Assembly (NCBI GenBank): GCA_027563935.2
Contig: CM050454.1
Span: forward strand, 49,938,596-50,002,595
Direction: 5' to 3'
DNA: 64,000 nucleotides
Source: Costus lasius
Lineage: Eukaryota; Streptophyta; Magnoliopsida; Zingiberales; Costaceae
Shown here piece after piece: positions 54,751 through 64,000 of the stretch (positions within the stretch are counted from its first letter, which is position 1; the number at the start of each line of letters is the position of its first letter). A model generated the notes under the pieces. The model searched no databases. It saw only the letters and a list, made by a program, of their open reading frames with translations, and had not been told where the DNA came from. The position numbers and the translations under genes are program-made.

Positions 54751-57465
54751 ATGACAAATCAGAGATCACTAAGGGACTATGCAGCCCCTAAGCCACGAGA
54801 AATACACTTTAGCATTGCCAGACCAACTATTGAAGTAGATAATTTTGAGATCAATCCTACCTTCTTGACCATAATTCAACAGAACCAATTTGGAGGAGAT
54901 CCAATTGAAGATCCATATCAGCATTTACATCTTTTTATTTAATATTGTGATACTATTAAAATTTATGGAGTTTCTGATGATGCACTAAAACTAAGATTGT
55001 TTCCTTTTTCTCTCAGGGACCGAGCGCGATATTGGCTACATCTAGACCAGCTGGTGTTTTCACTACATGGGAACAACTGTCAAATACTTTCCTGATGAAG
55101 TACTTTCCACCAATTAAAACCATCCAATTGAGAAATCAAATAACAAACTTTAAATAGAAGGATGGAGAATCATTCAGCAAAGCATGAGAGCGATTTAATG
55201 ATTTACAACAGAAGTGCCCTCACCATAGCCTTGAAAATTGGGTTTTAATTCATACATTTTATTATGGTCGACTTTATAATACCCGTCTAATCGTTGATGC
55301 TGCTGCAGGAGGAGCCCTCATGGGCAAGACCATTGAAGAAGCTTTCACCCTATTTGAAGAAATTTCCTTAAACCATAACTAATGGAACCCTGAAGAAGAG
55401 CTGCTATATTGTGATGGCAAGGATGAAAGCAACGAATGCCAACCCCTAACTGAAAAGGTAAGTTCTCTTAGTATAGAATCTTTTCTTGATAAGTTTATGA
55501 CAAATCAAAGTCTACTCATGCAAAATCAAAACAAAGAAATTGAAGATATGAAGGAAATGATTAGTCGACTTGCCTCTCAAGTGGAATTCTTAGCTATTCA
55601 CAATAAAACTTTAGAAGATCAAATGCCTGATGAATACTACAATACTATCATGACTAGAAGTGGGAAACAATTAGGAGAACCTAGAAGGAAAGTTGCAAAC
55701 AATGAAAAAGAGCTTGATGATAACCATGAAAGGAAACTAGAGTTAGGAAAATCTTCTTCACATGAGGAGTCCCAAACTTGTTTACAACCTCAAAAGGGTG
55801 ATGAACCAAAAGGTGATGAGCCATGTGTGAGAGATAATCCTAAACCTAATTTGCCTCCTCTTTACAAGCCACCTATACACTTTCCTCAAAGGTTAATGCA
55901 AGAAAAGTTAGACAACCAATTTGGGAGATTTCTTGATGTTTTGAAAAAGCTTTACATTAACATTCCATTTACTGAAGCTTTATCTCAAATGCCCACATAT
56001 GCTAAATTCTTGAAAGAAATACTGTCTAATAAGAGAAAAATAGAGGACTATGGCACTGTGGCTTTAATTGAGGAATGTTGTGCTGTTATCCAAAACAAAA
56101 TGCCACCCAAATTTAAGGATCCAGGTAGTTTTTCTATCCCTTGTTTTATTGGCAGTATGGCTTTTGACCGAGCCTTATGTGATTTCGGGGCTAGTGTGAG
56201 CCTAATGCCATTATCTGTCTGCAGGAGATTGGACATGAGAGAGCTCAAGCTGACTTCTATATCTTTGTAGCTCGCCGATCGCTCAGTGAAGTATCCAATA
56301 GGTATTCTTGAGGATGTTCCTATCCAAGTTCGTAAGTATTTTGTGCCTACTGATTTTGTGGTTCTTGAAATAGAGGAAGATGCGAAAATTCCTATTATCC
56401 TTGGTAGACCATTCTTAGCCACTATTGGAGCACTTTTTGATGTAAAGAATGGTAAACTCACTCTAAATATTGGTGATAATAAAATTGAGTTTGATTTGAA
56501 CAATTCACTAAAAAAACCTACATATGCTAATTCTTGCTGTAGCGTTCGTGCTGTTGATGATGTAGTTTACGATTTTGGTTTTTTGTTTGATTCTTGTTCT
56601 ACTTCTGATTCTTGTGAAAATTCAAATGCTAAAGTTGATGATTCTGACTTTGATGATGATTCTTGTAATGAAACTCATGATATTGTAGACTGTGCCACAT
56701 TGGATGATGAAAAAGAAAAATTCCAAAAGTTGAATTGAAAGCTTTACCTGATAACCTTAGATATGAATTTCTTGGTCCTAACTCCACTTATCCTGTGATT
56801 GTCAATGCACAACTAAATGAAAGGGAAGCTGATCTGCTCTTGAAGGAGCTGGGGGTTCATAGAAAGGTAATTGGGTATACCATTGATGACCTGAAAGGAA
56901 TTAATCCTTCTTTTTGTATGCACAGGATCTTGATGGAAGAGGAACACAGGCCACATGCAGATTTCCAAAGAAGACTGAACCCCTCCATGAAAGAAGTTGT
57001 AAAGAAAGAGGTTCTGAAATTAATTGATGCAGGTATTATCTATCCTATATCTGATAGCGAATGGGTAAGTTTTGTACATTGTGTACCAAAGAAAGGAGGG
57101 GTAACTGTCATGAAAAACAAAGATAATGAATTGATTCCTGTTAGAACTGTTACTAGTTTGCGCATGTTCATAGATTATAGATAACTGAATGCTGCCACTA
57201 GGAAAGACCACTTCCCTTTACCTTTCATTGATCAGATGATTGAAAGATTGGCAAACCACTCTCACTTTTGCTTTTTAGATGGATATTCTGGTTTTTTTCA
57301 AATTCCTATACATCCTGATGATCAAGATAAAACCACTTTCACATGCCCGTATGGAACTTTTGCATATAAGATAATGCCATTTGGTTTATGTAATGCACCT
57401 ACTACATTTCAAAGATGCATGATGGCTATCTTGTCTGATTTTATTGAAGATTTTATGGATGTTTT
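54751..57465 (+). pseudogene. gag-pol: Element G gag-protease-RT, inactivated
   Basis: Gag starts MTNQRSLRDYAAP at 54751 and meets a TAA at 54940-54942. It continues with further stops and shifts through FPFSLRDRARYWLH (near 55005). An open frame at 55497-56270 has a coiled coil (NKEIEDMKEMISRLASQ), the NTIMTRSGKQLGEP motif, the FPQRL linker and the protease active site LCDFGASVSLMP (DFG where DLG is usual). 56286-56738 holds the rest of the protease and an acidic linker; 56735-57184 begins RT (VPKKGG, FIDYR then TAG). The RT fingers and palm (FLDGYSGFFQIPIHPDDQ, YKIMPFGLCNAPTTFQRCM) follow to 57465. The gene is cut after MDVFV, immediately before the expected catalytic Asp pair. Confidence 0.88.
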
Positions 57466-59149
57466 TGTTGGAGTATGCCCTTAAGGCTAATGTTTGAGGC
57501 CTTTGGGATTGTAAAAGTATTATGTAATAAACTCTTATGTTTATGAAAGGCATGGTTATTATTCAGGTTGTTACCTTGTCTGCTGCAATGAGTGTGCTTC
57601 TGAATAATGTCTCAAAGCTGTTCAGCTAGGCTGACAGGCTGTATGTCCTTAGTCGAGATATCTTGGTGAACATGAGACAGCCTTGATATGATGGAGACTA
57701 ATATGAGTGCTAATCTTATAGGATGCTTCGAGCATGGAATAAGATGTAGACTCATGGGTACATTGGATGTACTGGACAGACCCTACTGGGATATTCCATT
57801 GCTTGTCACAATGTGAATGATCCTTGTAAGCAGCAAGTGGCACATGTCCTCTGACTTGAGATCACTTGTGTTTCTAAATGATGATTGTCATTGTCTTGAG
57901 GTAGTTCAATATCATTTGAAACATAATGATTATAGACTATCTTGGATGGTGAGCTTGAGTCAGGTTAGGGCACTTGTGATAGATAAAGGATTGCCGTATC
58001 CTTGTTTAAGGAGTGTGATGTTCTAAAGGGCCCCCTTTATATGAGATGATTGAGGAAGTGTATGGCCATACCCAGATGACTATGTTCATCTGATCTAATC
58101 ATGCTCATCGTGTTGGAGTTACAAGCTTGACATGCTTGTCCAATAAGAACATCCAGTGGCAAAGGATAAATGTATGCCTTGTGAATAGAGTCACACTTGT
58201 GCCTTGGTTTGGGAGTAGTCTTGGAAGACTCTTTCCTTTATATCGGGAGACAGTGATGTGTTGCTAGATACCCCTCACTGATCGTGATAACGTAAGTTAT
58301 CGTTACCGACATTTAGAGGAAACCCTCAGGGTCGCACAATATGATGATATGGCTTACTTGAGTCAGATCGTGTGGACTGAATTCTTTGGGTTCAGTTTAA
58401 GGGGATTTAATCTCTGATTGTAAGTGAGATCTAGCCTGATCATGTTTGATTGATTAGGGCTTGAGATCGGTAAGCTTGGATCGAGAGAGATGATGCTAGA
58501 TCGAAGAGATCAGGGGCATCAGGTGATGAACGGTTAGATCATGAGCCTTGGGGTTCAATATGGTCTAGACCACATGGCTTGAGCCATTTCGGTTTGGTTC
58601 ATGAACCAAAGTCGATTGAAACGGTTTAGCTTGAACCGGTTCACAATTGTGAACGCATGGTTCAATGCTCAAATGCGTTTGAGGTTGGCTTGAGCGCATG
58701 GCATGATGAGCTTCCATTTATGGAAAGTCATCATGGCCAGTTTCACAAAAAACGCCTAAACGCATAAGCGTTTGTGCTCTTCTCTTGAACGCCTTGGACA
58801 ATTTCGTTGAGGTGTGGTTTGACGACGAGAAGGAGAGGCTAGGCAAGTGAAGCTCTCGGCAACAAGGAGATTCATCATCCCCTTCCATTCGACAAGAAGG
58901 CTTGAGGGTCTTGCTAGCACAAGAGATCTCAAGGAAGTGAGCATCTTCATCTTGTGTGTGGGCTTGTGGAGGAGACCTAGTTTGATCTCTTCTTCCAAAC
59001 CGACTTCCAAATCCATGGCGTTGGTATGATTCCTTTTCATAACATAAGTTGATCTTATAGATTCATATGCGATCTTGAAACCCTTTTTCCGCAAAGCTTG
59101 TTAGAATTGCAAGTTTAGGGTTTCTCCCCTATAATTAGGGGTTCCTACA
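57466..59149 (+). repeat. Element H 5' LTR (1684 bp)
   Basis: Begins TGTTGGAGTATGCCCTTAAG and ends GGGGTTCCTACA. TATA-like box 58235-58244; GNRA hairpin GATAAC-GTAA-GTTATC at 58286-58301. Short frames on either strand (for example 57817-58026) are shared with the other LTRs and are not genes. Confidence 0.93.
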
Positions 59150-61051
59150 ATTGGTATCAGAGCTAGGCTCTTGATATGATCTATATGATTGCTTATTTGT
59201 GATCCATACATTCAAGTTGCGCTTACTTTTACTTGAAGCATGCTTTGTTTTCATGAGGTTGCGCATGTATCTTGTTTTCATGAGGTTGCGCATGTATCTT
59301 GCTTTCATGAAGTTGCGCATGATATCATGCTTTAAGTTGCGCTTGTATCATGGCTTTGATAAAGTATGCGCTCCCCCTTGAAGGGGACCCCCTAAAGTAT
59401 GCGCTCCTCCTTGAAGAGGACCCCCTTAGATCTAAGGGTTATATGCAAGCATGTTGTTTGTTTGTATCATTGCGCATGTTCTAAATGTTTTCTAAAACCT
59501 TACATCTTGCGCGCATAATTAGATCTAAGGTGCCACTACATTAAACCCTTAGATGGGTTGATGGGGTTGAAGTCACCACTAGGTTAGATCCAAGTCTGAT
59601 CAGACCATCTGACAGCTCAGATGGGTTGACCCAATGGCACCTATGCGCAAGCACAAGGTGGCTATAGGTTGACTGCATCTAGGGCGTGTAGCGAGGTCTG
59701 GTTGAGACAACTACTGAACACACTTGAGTTAGGCCCGGGGTCACACCCGCTTGCCAAAAACTCATGGGTGGTTCAGCCCTTGGGGCATGCATGGTTGACC
59801 ATTAGGTCAACTCGGGTCAGTTAGGACTCGGTGCATGCAAGGGCAAAGGATCTAACTAGATGGATGAGTGGATCCCTATCAATGGACCATTGTAAGGTTG
59901 TAGGGCTCGTAAGGAAATTAAAATTGATGCCATGGGGTTTTTTCAAAATTTAATTTCTTGATTGGATCACAAGATGATTTGATGCCATGATGCTTGTCTA
60001 TTTAGTCTTATGTGGGTTGCCCTATTGTGTGCTGTGCTGGGGCCTGCGTGCCTGGGTTTAAATTGTAAATTAATTTGTGATCTGCGAATCACATTGTTTT
60101 AATTTATGAAATGTTGTTGACCTGTGTGTCAACCTTGTCTAGATAGATCAAATGTACTTTGATTAGACAAGAGTAAAAATGCACACATCATAAAGGGGCA
60201 TTCAGCTGGTGGCGCACCTGAGGTGCTCTTGGCGCTAGGGCCCTAGGTTGGACCAGATGAGATGCCAAGGAGCTCAAGTGAAGACTTAAGTAAAATTAAG
60301 GTCTTACTAGGGTTCATGGGCTTTTACCACAGAAGATCATGCTTTCTACTTATTGCAAATAATTAGAGTTGCATGTTTATGTTTATCTTCTGCTATAGCC
60401 ATAGGATATGCCTGATAGTAAGAAGATAAAAGACCGCTAAAATCCAACGCTAACATATCAAGCTCGTAAGCCTTCTGACGCGAAACCTCACCTTTCTGAC
60501 TATCGTTGGAGCCGTGTTGAACCCACTCAGTGGGCACGTCCATCTATCTTCAGACGGTGCCGGATTTCACCTGCGTGTTACAGAGTTGGGATTTATCCCC
60601 TCTCGTTGCTCAGCATAGCACGTGGTGGTCCAGGGAGTAGGTCGGGTCAGCTTGACCATGTAGACTACATATGTGGCGCATATGGTAGCACATGGAGGCA
60701 GCCATCTCTGGGATCAGAGACTGTGTTGTACCAACTCAGTTGGCACAGTCTGCTGGATTGCCAAGATGAAGGGGAATCGCACGGGTTGGCGATTGGCTGG
60801 GACAGCCTACCAGAAATTAGTGCTTGTCATCTCTGTGCATCTTATCTCGCCTGAGCGGGACGCGGAGACCAAGTATGAAATCTGGATCCCATCTCACTAA
60901 AAGAGTGTTACTCTTTCGGACTGTTTACTGGATTTTTCAGTCAGACAAAATAGTGAGAAAAAGAATCTTTCTTAAGTCCTAGATTGATTCTGAACATTGA
61001 TACTGACCTTGCTGTTCTTGCTTGTTGTAGATTCCTGCAGCAACGAACACC
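59150..61051 (+). other. Element H leader with perfect Met-tRNA primer site
   Basis: TGGTATCAGAGC at 59152-59163. A 27-bp tandem repeat (59250-59330), a duplicated TATGCGCTCC(C/T)CCTTGAAG word (about 59366-59426) and the bulged hairpins at 60513-60538 and 60720-60749 are present. The tRNA-like module is missing near 60170-60260. No gene. Confidence 0.82.
59250..59330 (+). repeat. 27-bp tandem repeat, 3 copies, in leader of H
   Basis: TTTTCATGAGGTTGCGCATG units start at 59250, 59277 and 59304 (the third as CTTTCATGAAG), each ending GTATCTTG or a variant. Confidence 0.9.
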
Positions 61052-64000
61052 ATGAGCTTCAATGTGCGATCCCTACTGGAAAGGGAGAAGTTTGCTGGGC
61101 CGAACTTCTCTGACTGGTTCGGACACCTTAAGATTGTTCTTAAGGCAGAGAGGAAACTGTATGTCCTCGAGACGGCGATACCGCCGCAGCCCGCTCCGAA
61201 CGCCGCAAGGGCGGTTCGGGATGCCTACGAAAAGCACGTCAATGATAGCATTGATGTCGCTTGCCTGATGCTAGCGTCTATGACGCCACCGCTGCAGCGT
61301 CAGCATGAGGACATGTCGGCTATAGAAATTATAGCGAACCTCAAGATGCTGTATGCTGCACAGGCGAGGACTGAACGCTATAATCTGACGAAGCTCTTCT
61401 TTCAGAGCAAACTGGCTGAGGGGAGCCCAGTGGGAGCTCACGTGCTCAAGATGATTGGGCACAAGGAGGCTCTGGAGAAACTGGGGCATACCATCAACCA
61501 GGAGCTTGCTGTGGACATTATTCTGCAGTCTCTTCCGCCTTCTTTCGATGCGTTCATCATTAACTTTAATATGAACAAGATCGATTGTACGCCGGCAGAG
61601 CTGCTGAATATGCTCTTGACAACTGAGGAAACTCTGAAGGGTAAGCCTTCAACCTCTGTCTTGATGGTTCCTTTTAGGAACAAGAAGAAGGGGAAGAAGG
61701 GCAAGGCCCCTGTCAAGAATTACAGCAAGGCCCTGAAACAGAAGGTGAAGCGGTCGAAGGACAACAGGTGTTTCCACTGTGGCCAGCTGGGTCACTGGAA
61801 AAAGGACTGTAAAGCGCTCCAAGGAGATAAGAGGGGAAGCATCGCTTCTGGCTCAGGTATATATGTGACTGAGGTCATGTTTTCATCTTCTTCTATATCA
61901 TGGGTGTTGGACACTGCATGTGGAGTTCACATTTGTTCAAATGTACAGGAACTCAAGAGAAGAAGGCAGGTGGGACAGCATGAGGTAGACCTACGCGTTG
62001 GAAACGGGGCACGGGTTGCTGCTGTTGCTGTAGGAAACTATTTCATTTCTTTACCATCTGGCATTGTATTAGAATTAAACAATTGTTATTTTGTACCAAG
62101 TATCACAAAGAATATTATCTCTATTCCTGCTCTTGTCAGGAAAGGATTTGCCTTTGAATGCAAGATTTCAAAGTGTGTTTTATCTCGTGATAATATTGTG
62201 TATGCAACTGGTTCAATTAACAATGGGTTATACATGTTGGACATGGACAATTCTATACAAAATATTGATAATAAGAAAGCCAAGTATGCTGATGACAGCA
62301 CCTTGTTATGGCATAGTCGTTTAGGCCATATAAACGAGAAGCGCATTAAGCGGTTGCATGATCATGGACTGCTGGGATCATTCTCCTATGAGGAGATTGA
62401 TACATGCAAAGCTTGTTTGATGGGTAAAATGACGAAGTCTCCTTTTCCTCACAAAGGTCAAAGGGCTTCAGGTTTACTGGACCTAATACACAGTGATGTG
62501 TGTGGGCCTTTTGGTAAACATGCCAGAGGTGGCTATCAGTACTTCATTACCTTTACTGATGATTTCAGTAGGTATGGATATGTCTATTTAATGAGACATA
62601 AAAGTGAATCTTTTGACAAGTTCAAAGAGTTCAAAAATGAAGTACAAAATCAGCTAGGCCGAAATATCAAGGCACTTCGTTCAGATCGAGGTGGTGAATA
62701 CCTGAGTCATGCGTTTACTGACTATCTGAAAGAGTGTGGGATTATCTCACAGCTCACTCCGCCAGGAACACCGCAATGGAATGGTGTGTCCGAGAGGAGA
62801 AATAGAACGTTACTTGATATGGTTCGTTCTATGATGAGTCAGGCTACTCTTCCATACTCCTTTTGGGGTTTTGCACTGGAAACAGCTGCAAAGGTACTAA
62901 ACCGAGTGCCATCCAAGGCAGTTTTAAAGACGCCATATGAGTTATGGTATGGGAAACAGCCTAGCTTGACATTTATCAGGATCTGGGGTTGCGAGGCTTA
63001 TGTCAAAAAGCTCGCCTCTGGGAAACTAGAGAGCAGATCTGACAAATGCATCTTTGTCGGTTACCCTAAGGAAACTAAGGGTTATTATTTCTACGATCCC
63101 AAGGAGAACAAGGTATTTGTTGCTCGGACGGCCGTATTTCTTGAGAAGGAATTTATTCTGCAAGAGGCCAGTGGGAGAGAAATAAAGCTGGATGAGAATC
63201 CAGAGGAAGGACAAAGTAGTCAAGCAGAGTTGGATGTGCCTGAGCCGGTAGAGCAGGTTATTGGACAACCTGAGGCTCAGATATCACGGGAACCGCGAAG
63301 ATCGGGTAGGATCCGTCGACAGCCTGAGCGCTATGACGGAGTCTACATCATTGATAATGATGAACCCCTAACTTATGCGGATGCGGTCAGTGGACCGGAG
63401 TCAGCTAGATGGCTTGATGCTATGCGAGCCGAGATGGACTCCATGTCAGATAACCAAGTCTGGGATTTGGTTGATCCGCCTCCGGGAGTAATCCCTATAG
63501 GCTGTAAATGGATCTTCAAGAAGAAGATTGACATGGATGGTAACGTGGTTACCTATAAAGGCAGGCTAGTTGCGAAAGGTTTCAAACAAATCTACGGGAT
63601 AGATTATGATGAAACTTTCTCACCTGTAGCCATGTTTAAGTCTATTCGGATTCTTTTCGCGATAGCTGCATATTACGATTATGAGATCTGGCAGATGGAT
63701 GTGAAAACAGCTTTCCTTAATGGAAATCTGGATGAGGATGTGTATATGACACAACCGGAAGGTTTCACTAATCCATCAGATCGTCATAAAATATGTAAGT
63801 TAAAGAAGTCCATTTATGGACTGAAACAAGCATCAAGAAGCTGGAATATTCGTTTTGATGAATCAATCTCTGAGTTTGGTTTCATCAAGAACGAGGATGA
63901 CCCGTGTGTATATAAGAGGTTTAGTGGGAGCGTGATTACATTCCTAATCCTCTACGTCGATGATATCTTGATCATTGGAAACGATATTCCTGAACTGCAT
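61052..64000 (+). CDS. gag-pol: Gag-pol polyprotein of element H (open, runs off right edge)
   Basis: From ATG 61052 (CACCATGAGC) the frame is open for 983 codons to the last base. It includes gag with zinc knuckle CFHCGQLGHWKKDC (near 61770-61810), the protease segment LDTACG (near 61907), integrase with HSRLGH, HSDVCGPF, RSDRGGEY and SERRNR, and RT with WQMDVKTAFLNG up to YVDDILIIGN at the window end. RNase H lies outside. It is close to the dimer proteins (MSFNVRSLL start, Ile in FLILYVDD). No lesion seen in the visible part, so this may be an intact gene. Confidence 0.93.
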   Translation, partial: MSFNVRSLLEREKFAGPNFSDWFGHLKIVLKAERKLYVLETAIPPQPAPNAARAVRDAYEKHVNDSIDVACLMLASMTPPLQRQHEDMSAIEIIANLKMLYAAQARTERYNLTKLFFQSKLAEGSPVGAHVLKMIGHKEALEKLGHTINQELAVDIILQSLPPSFDAFIINFNMNKIDCTPAELLNMLLTTEETLKGKPSTSVLMVPFRNKKKGKKGKAPVKNYSKALKQKVKRSKDNRCFHCGQLGHWKKDCKALQGDKRGSIASGSGIYVTEVMFSSSSISWVLDTACGVHICSNVQELKRRRQVGQHEVDLRVGNGARVAAVAVGNYFISLPSGIVLELNNCYFVPSITKNIISIPALVRKGFAFECKISKCVLSRDNIVYATGSINNGLYMLDMDNSIQNIDNKKAKYADDSTLLWHSRLGHINEKRIKRLHDHGLLGSFSYEEIDTCKACLMGKMTKSPFPHKGQRASGLLDLIHSDVCGPFGKHARGGYQYFITFTDDFSRYGYVYLMRHKSESFDKFKEFKNEVQNQLGRNIKALRSDRGGEYLSHAFTDYLKECGIISQLTPPGTPQWNGVSERRNRTLLDMVRSMMSQATLPYSFWGFALETAAKVLNRVPSKAVLKTPYELWYGKQPSLTFIRIWGCEAYVKKLASGKLESRSDKCIFVGYPKETKGYYFYDPKENKVFVARTAVFLEKEFILQEASGREIKLDENPEEGQSSQAELDVPEPVEQVIGQPEAQISREPRRSGRIRRQPERYDGVYIIDNDEPLTYADAVSGPESARWLDAMRAEMDSMSDNQVWDLVDPPPGVIPIGCKWIFKKKIDMDGNVVTYKGRLVAKGFKQIYGIDYDETFSPVAMFKSIRILFAIAAYYDYEIWQMDVKTAFLNGNLDEDVYMTQPEGFTNPSDRHKICKLKKSIYGLKQASRSWNIRFDESISEFGFIKNEDDPCVYKRFSGSVITFLILYVDDILIIGNDIPELH

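Larger units (their letters stand above)
54566..57465 (+). mobile_element. Element G: decayed Ty3/gypsy (Athila/Tat-like), 5' part
   Basis: Only the last 20 bp of its 5' LTR remain (54566-54585, ending GCGGACACA), followed by the primer site, gag, protease and the first half of RT. It stops where H is inserted at 57466; the remainder should lie right of the window after H. Its LTR end and primer region resemble those of C, so G-like elements are candidate helpers for C. Confidence 0.85.
57466..64000 (+). mobile_element. Element H: BARE/Angela-like Ty1/copia, 3' end outside window
   Basis: 5' LTR 57466-59149, primer site 59152-59163, leader, and an open gag-pol from 61052 to the right edge. 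In leader and LTR it is closest to the dimer units (no tRNA-like module, duplicated GGGGACCCCC words). It interrupts G's RT; the 5 bp before it are GTTTT, the expected TSD, whose right copy is outside the window. Confidence 0.94.

Overview
The window is a stack of plant LTR retrotransposons. I found no host gene, no rRNA or tRNA gene and no CRISPR array. The element types are BARE/Angela-like Ty1/copia with ~1.7 kb LTRs beginning TGTTGGGGTATGCCC and an initiator-Met-tRNA primer site, Athila/Tat-like Ty3/gypsy with an Asp-tRNA-type primer site and an RSLRD(F/Y)AAP gag start, and a solo LTR resembling the Tekay/Del group. This points to a flowering plant with a large, repeat-rich genome. The species cannot be read from the sequence.

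Layout. E (1-3882, +) is the 3' part of an old copia element. It sits in D, a gypsy element on the minus strand whose gag survives in three pieces (3883-4390, 22511-22568, 46868-47744) and whose 5' LTR is at 48020-~48850. B (4391-22505, -), a degenerate copia element, is also inside D's gag. A (5751-14805, +) lies inside B's 3' LTR. C (22569-46867, +), a gypsy-like element without pol, also splits D's gag. C contains a head-to-tail dimer of a young copia element (28178-44769, -): three LTRs, two intact 1294-codon gag-pol genes and one target-site duplication. To the right of D is F (48851-54565, -), a copia remnant reduced to its 5' LTR and leader and itself split by a 2.9 kb solo LTR J (49437-52341, -). 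G (54566-57465, +) is a decayed gypsy gag-pol. H (57466-64000, +) is a copia element inserted into G's reverse transcriptase; it has an open reading frame that runs off the right edge.

LTR boundaries agree to the base. A's two LTRs are both 1679 bp with TSD GTCCA. B's left LTR, after removing A and one TSD copy, is 1665 bp like its right LTR, with TSD CTACC. The three LTRs of the dimer are each 1694 bp with outer TSD GTGTA. J has TSD CATCG. LTR divergence by eye agrees with nesting order: C (several percent) is older than the dimer inside it (no LTR difference seen), and B (about 13 differences) is older than A inside it (about 8).

The most interesting signals are in the non-coding copia RNA. 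Every BARE-like LTR here has a 6-bp stem closed by a GNRA tetraloop (GUAA, GUGA or GAAA) about 50 bp downstream of a TATA-like box, with one compensatory and one wobble change. A differently paired hairpin occupies the same place in the distant element E. The leader carries two similar bulged hairpins whose upper stems differ by a compensating base pair, and in one subfamily a tRNA-like module with a B-box-like sequence. The head-to-tail dimer and the palindrome-rich repeats of element C are the other main observations.
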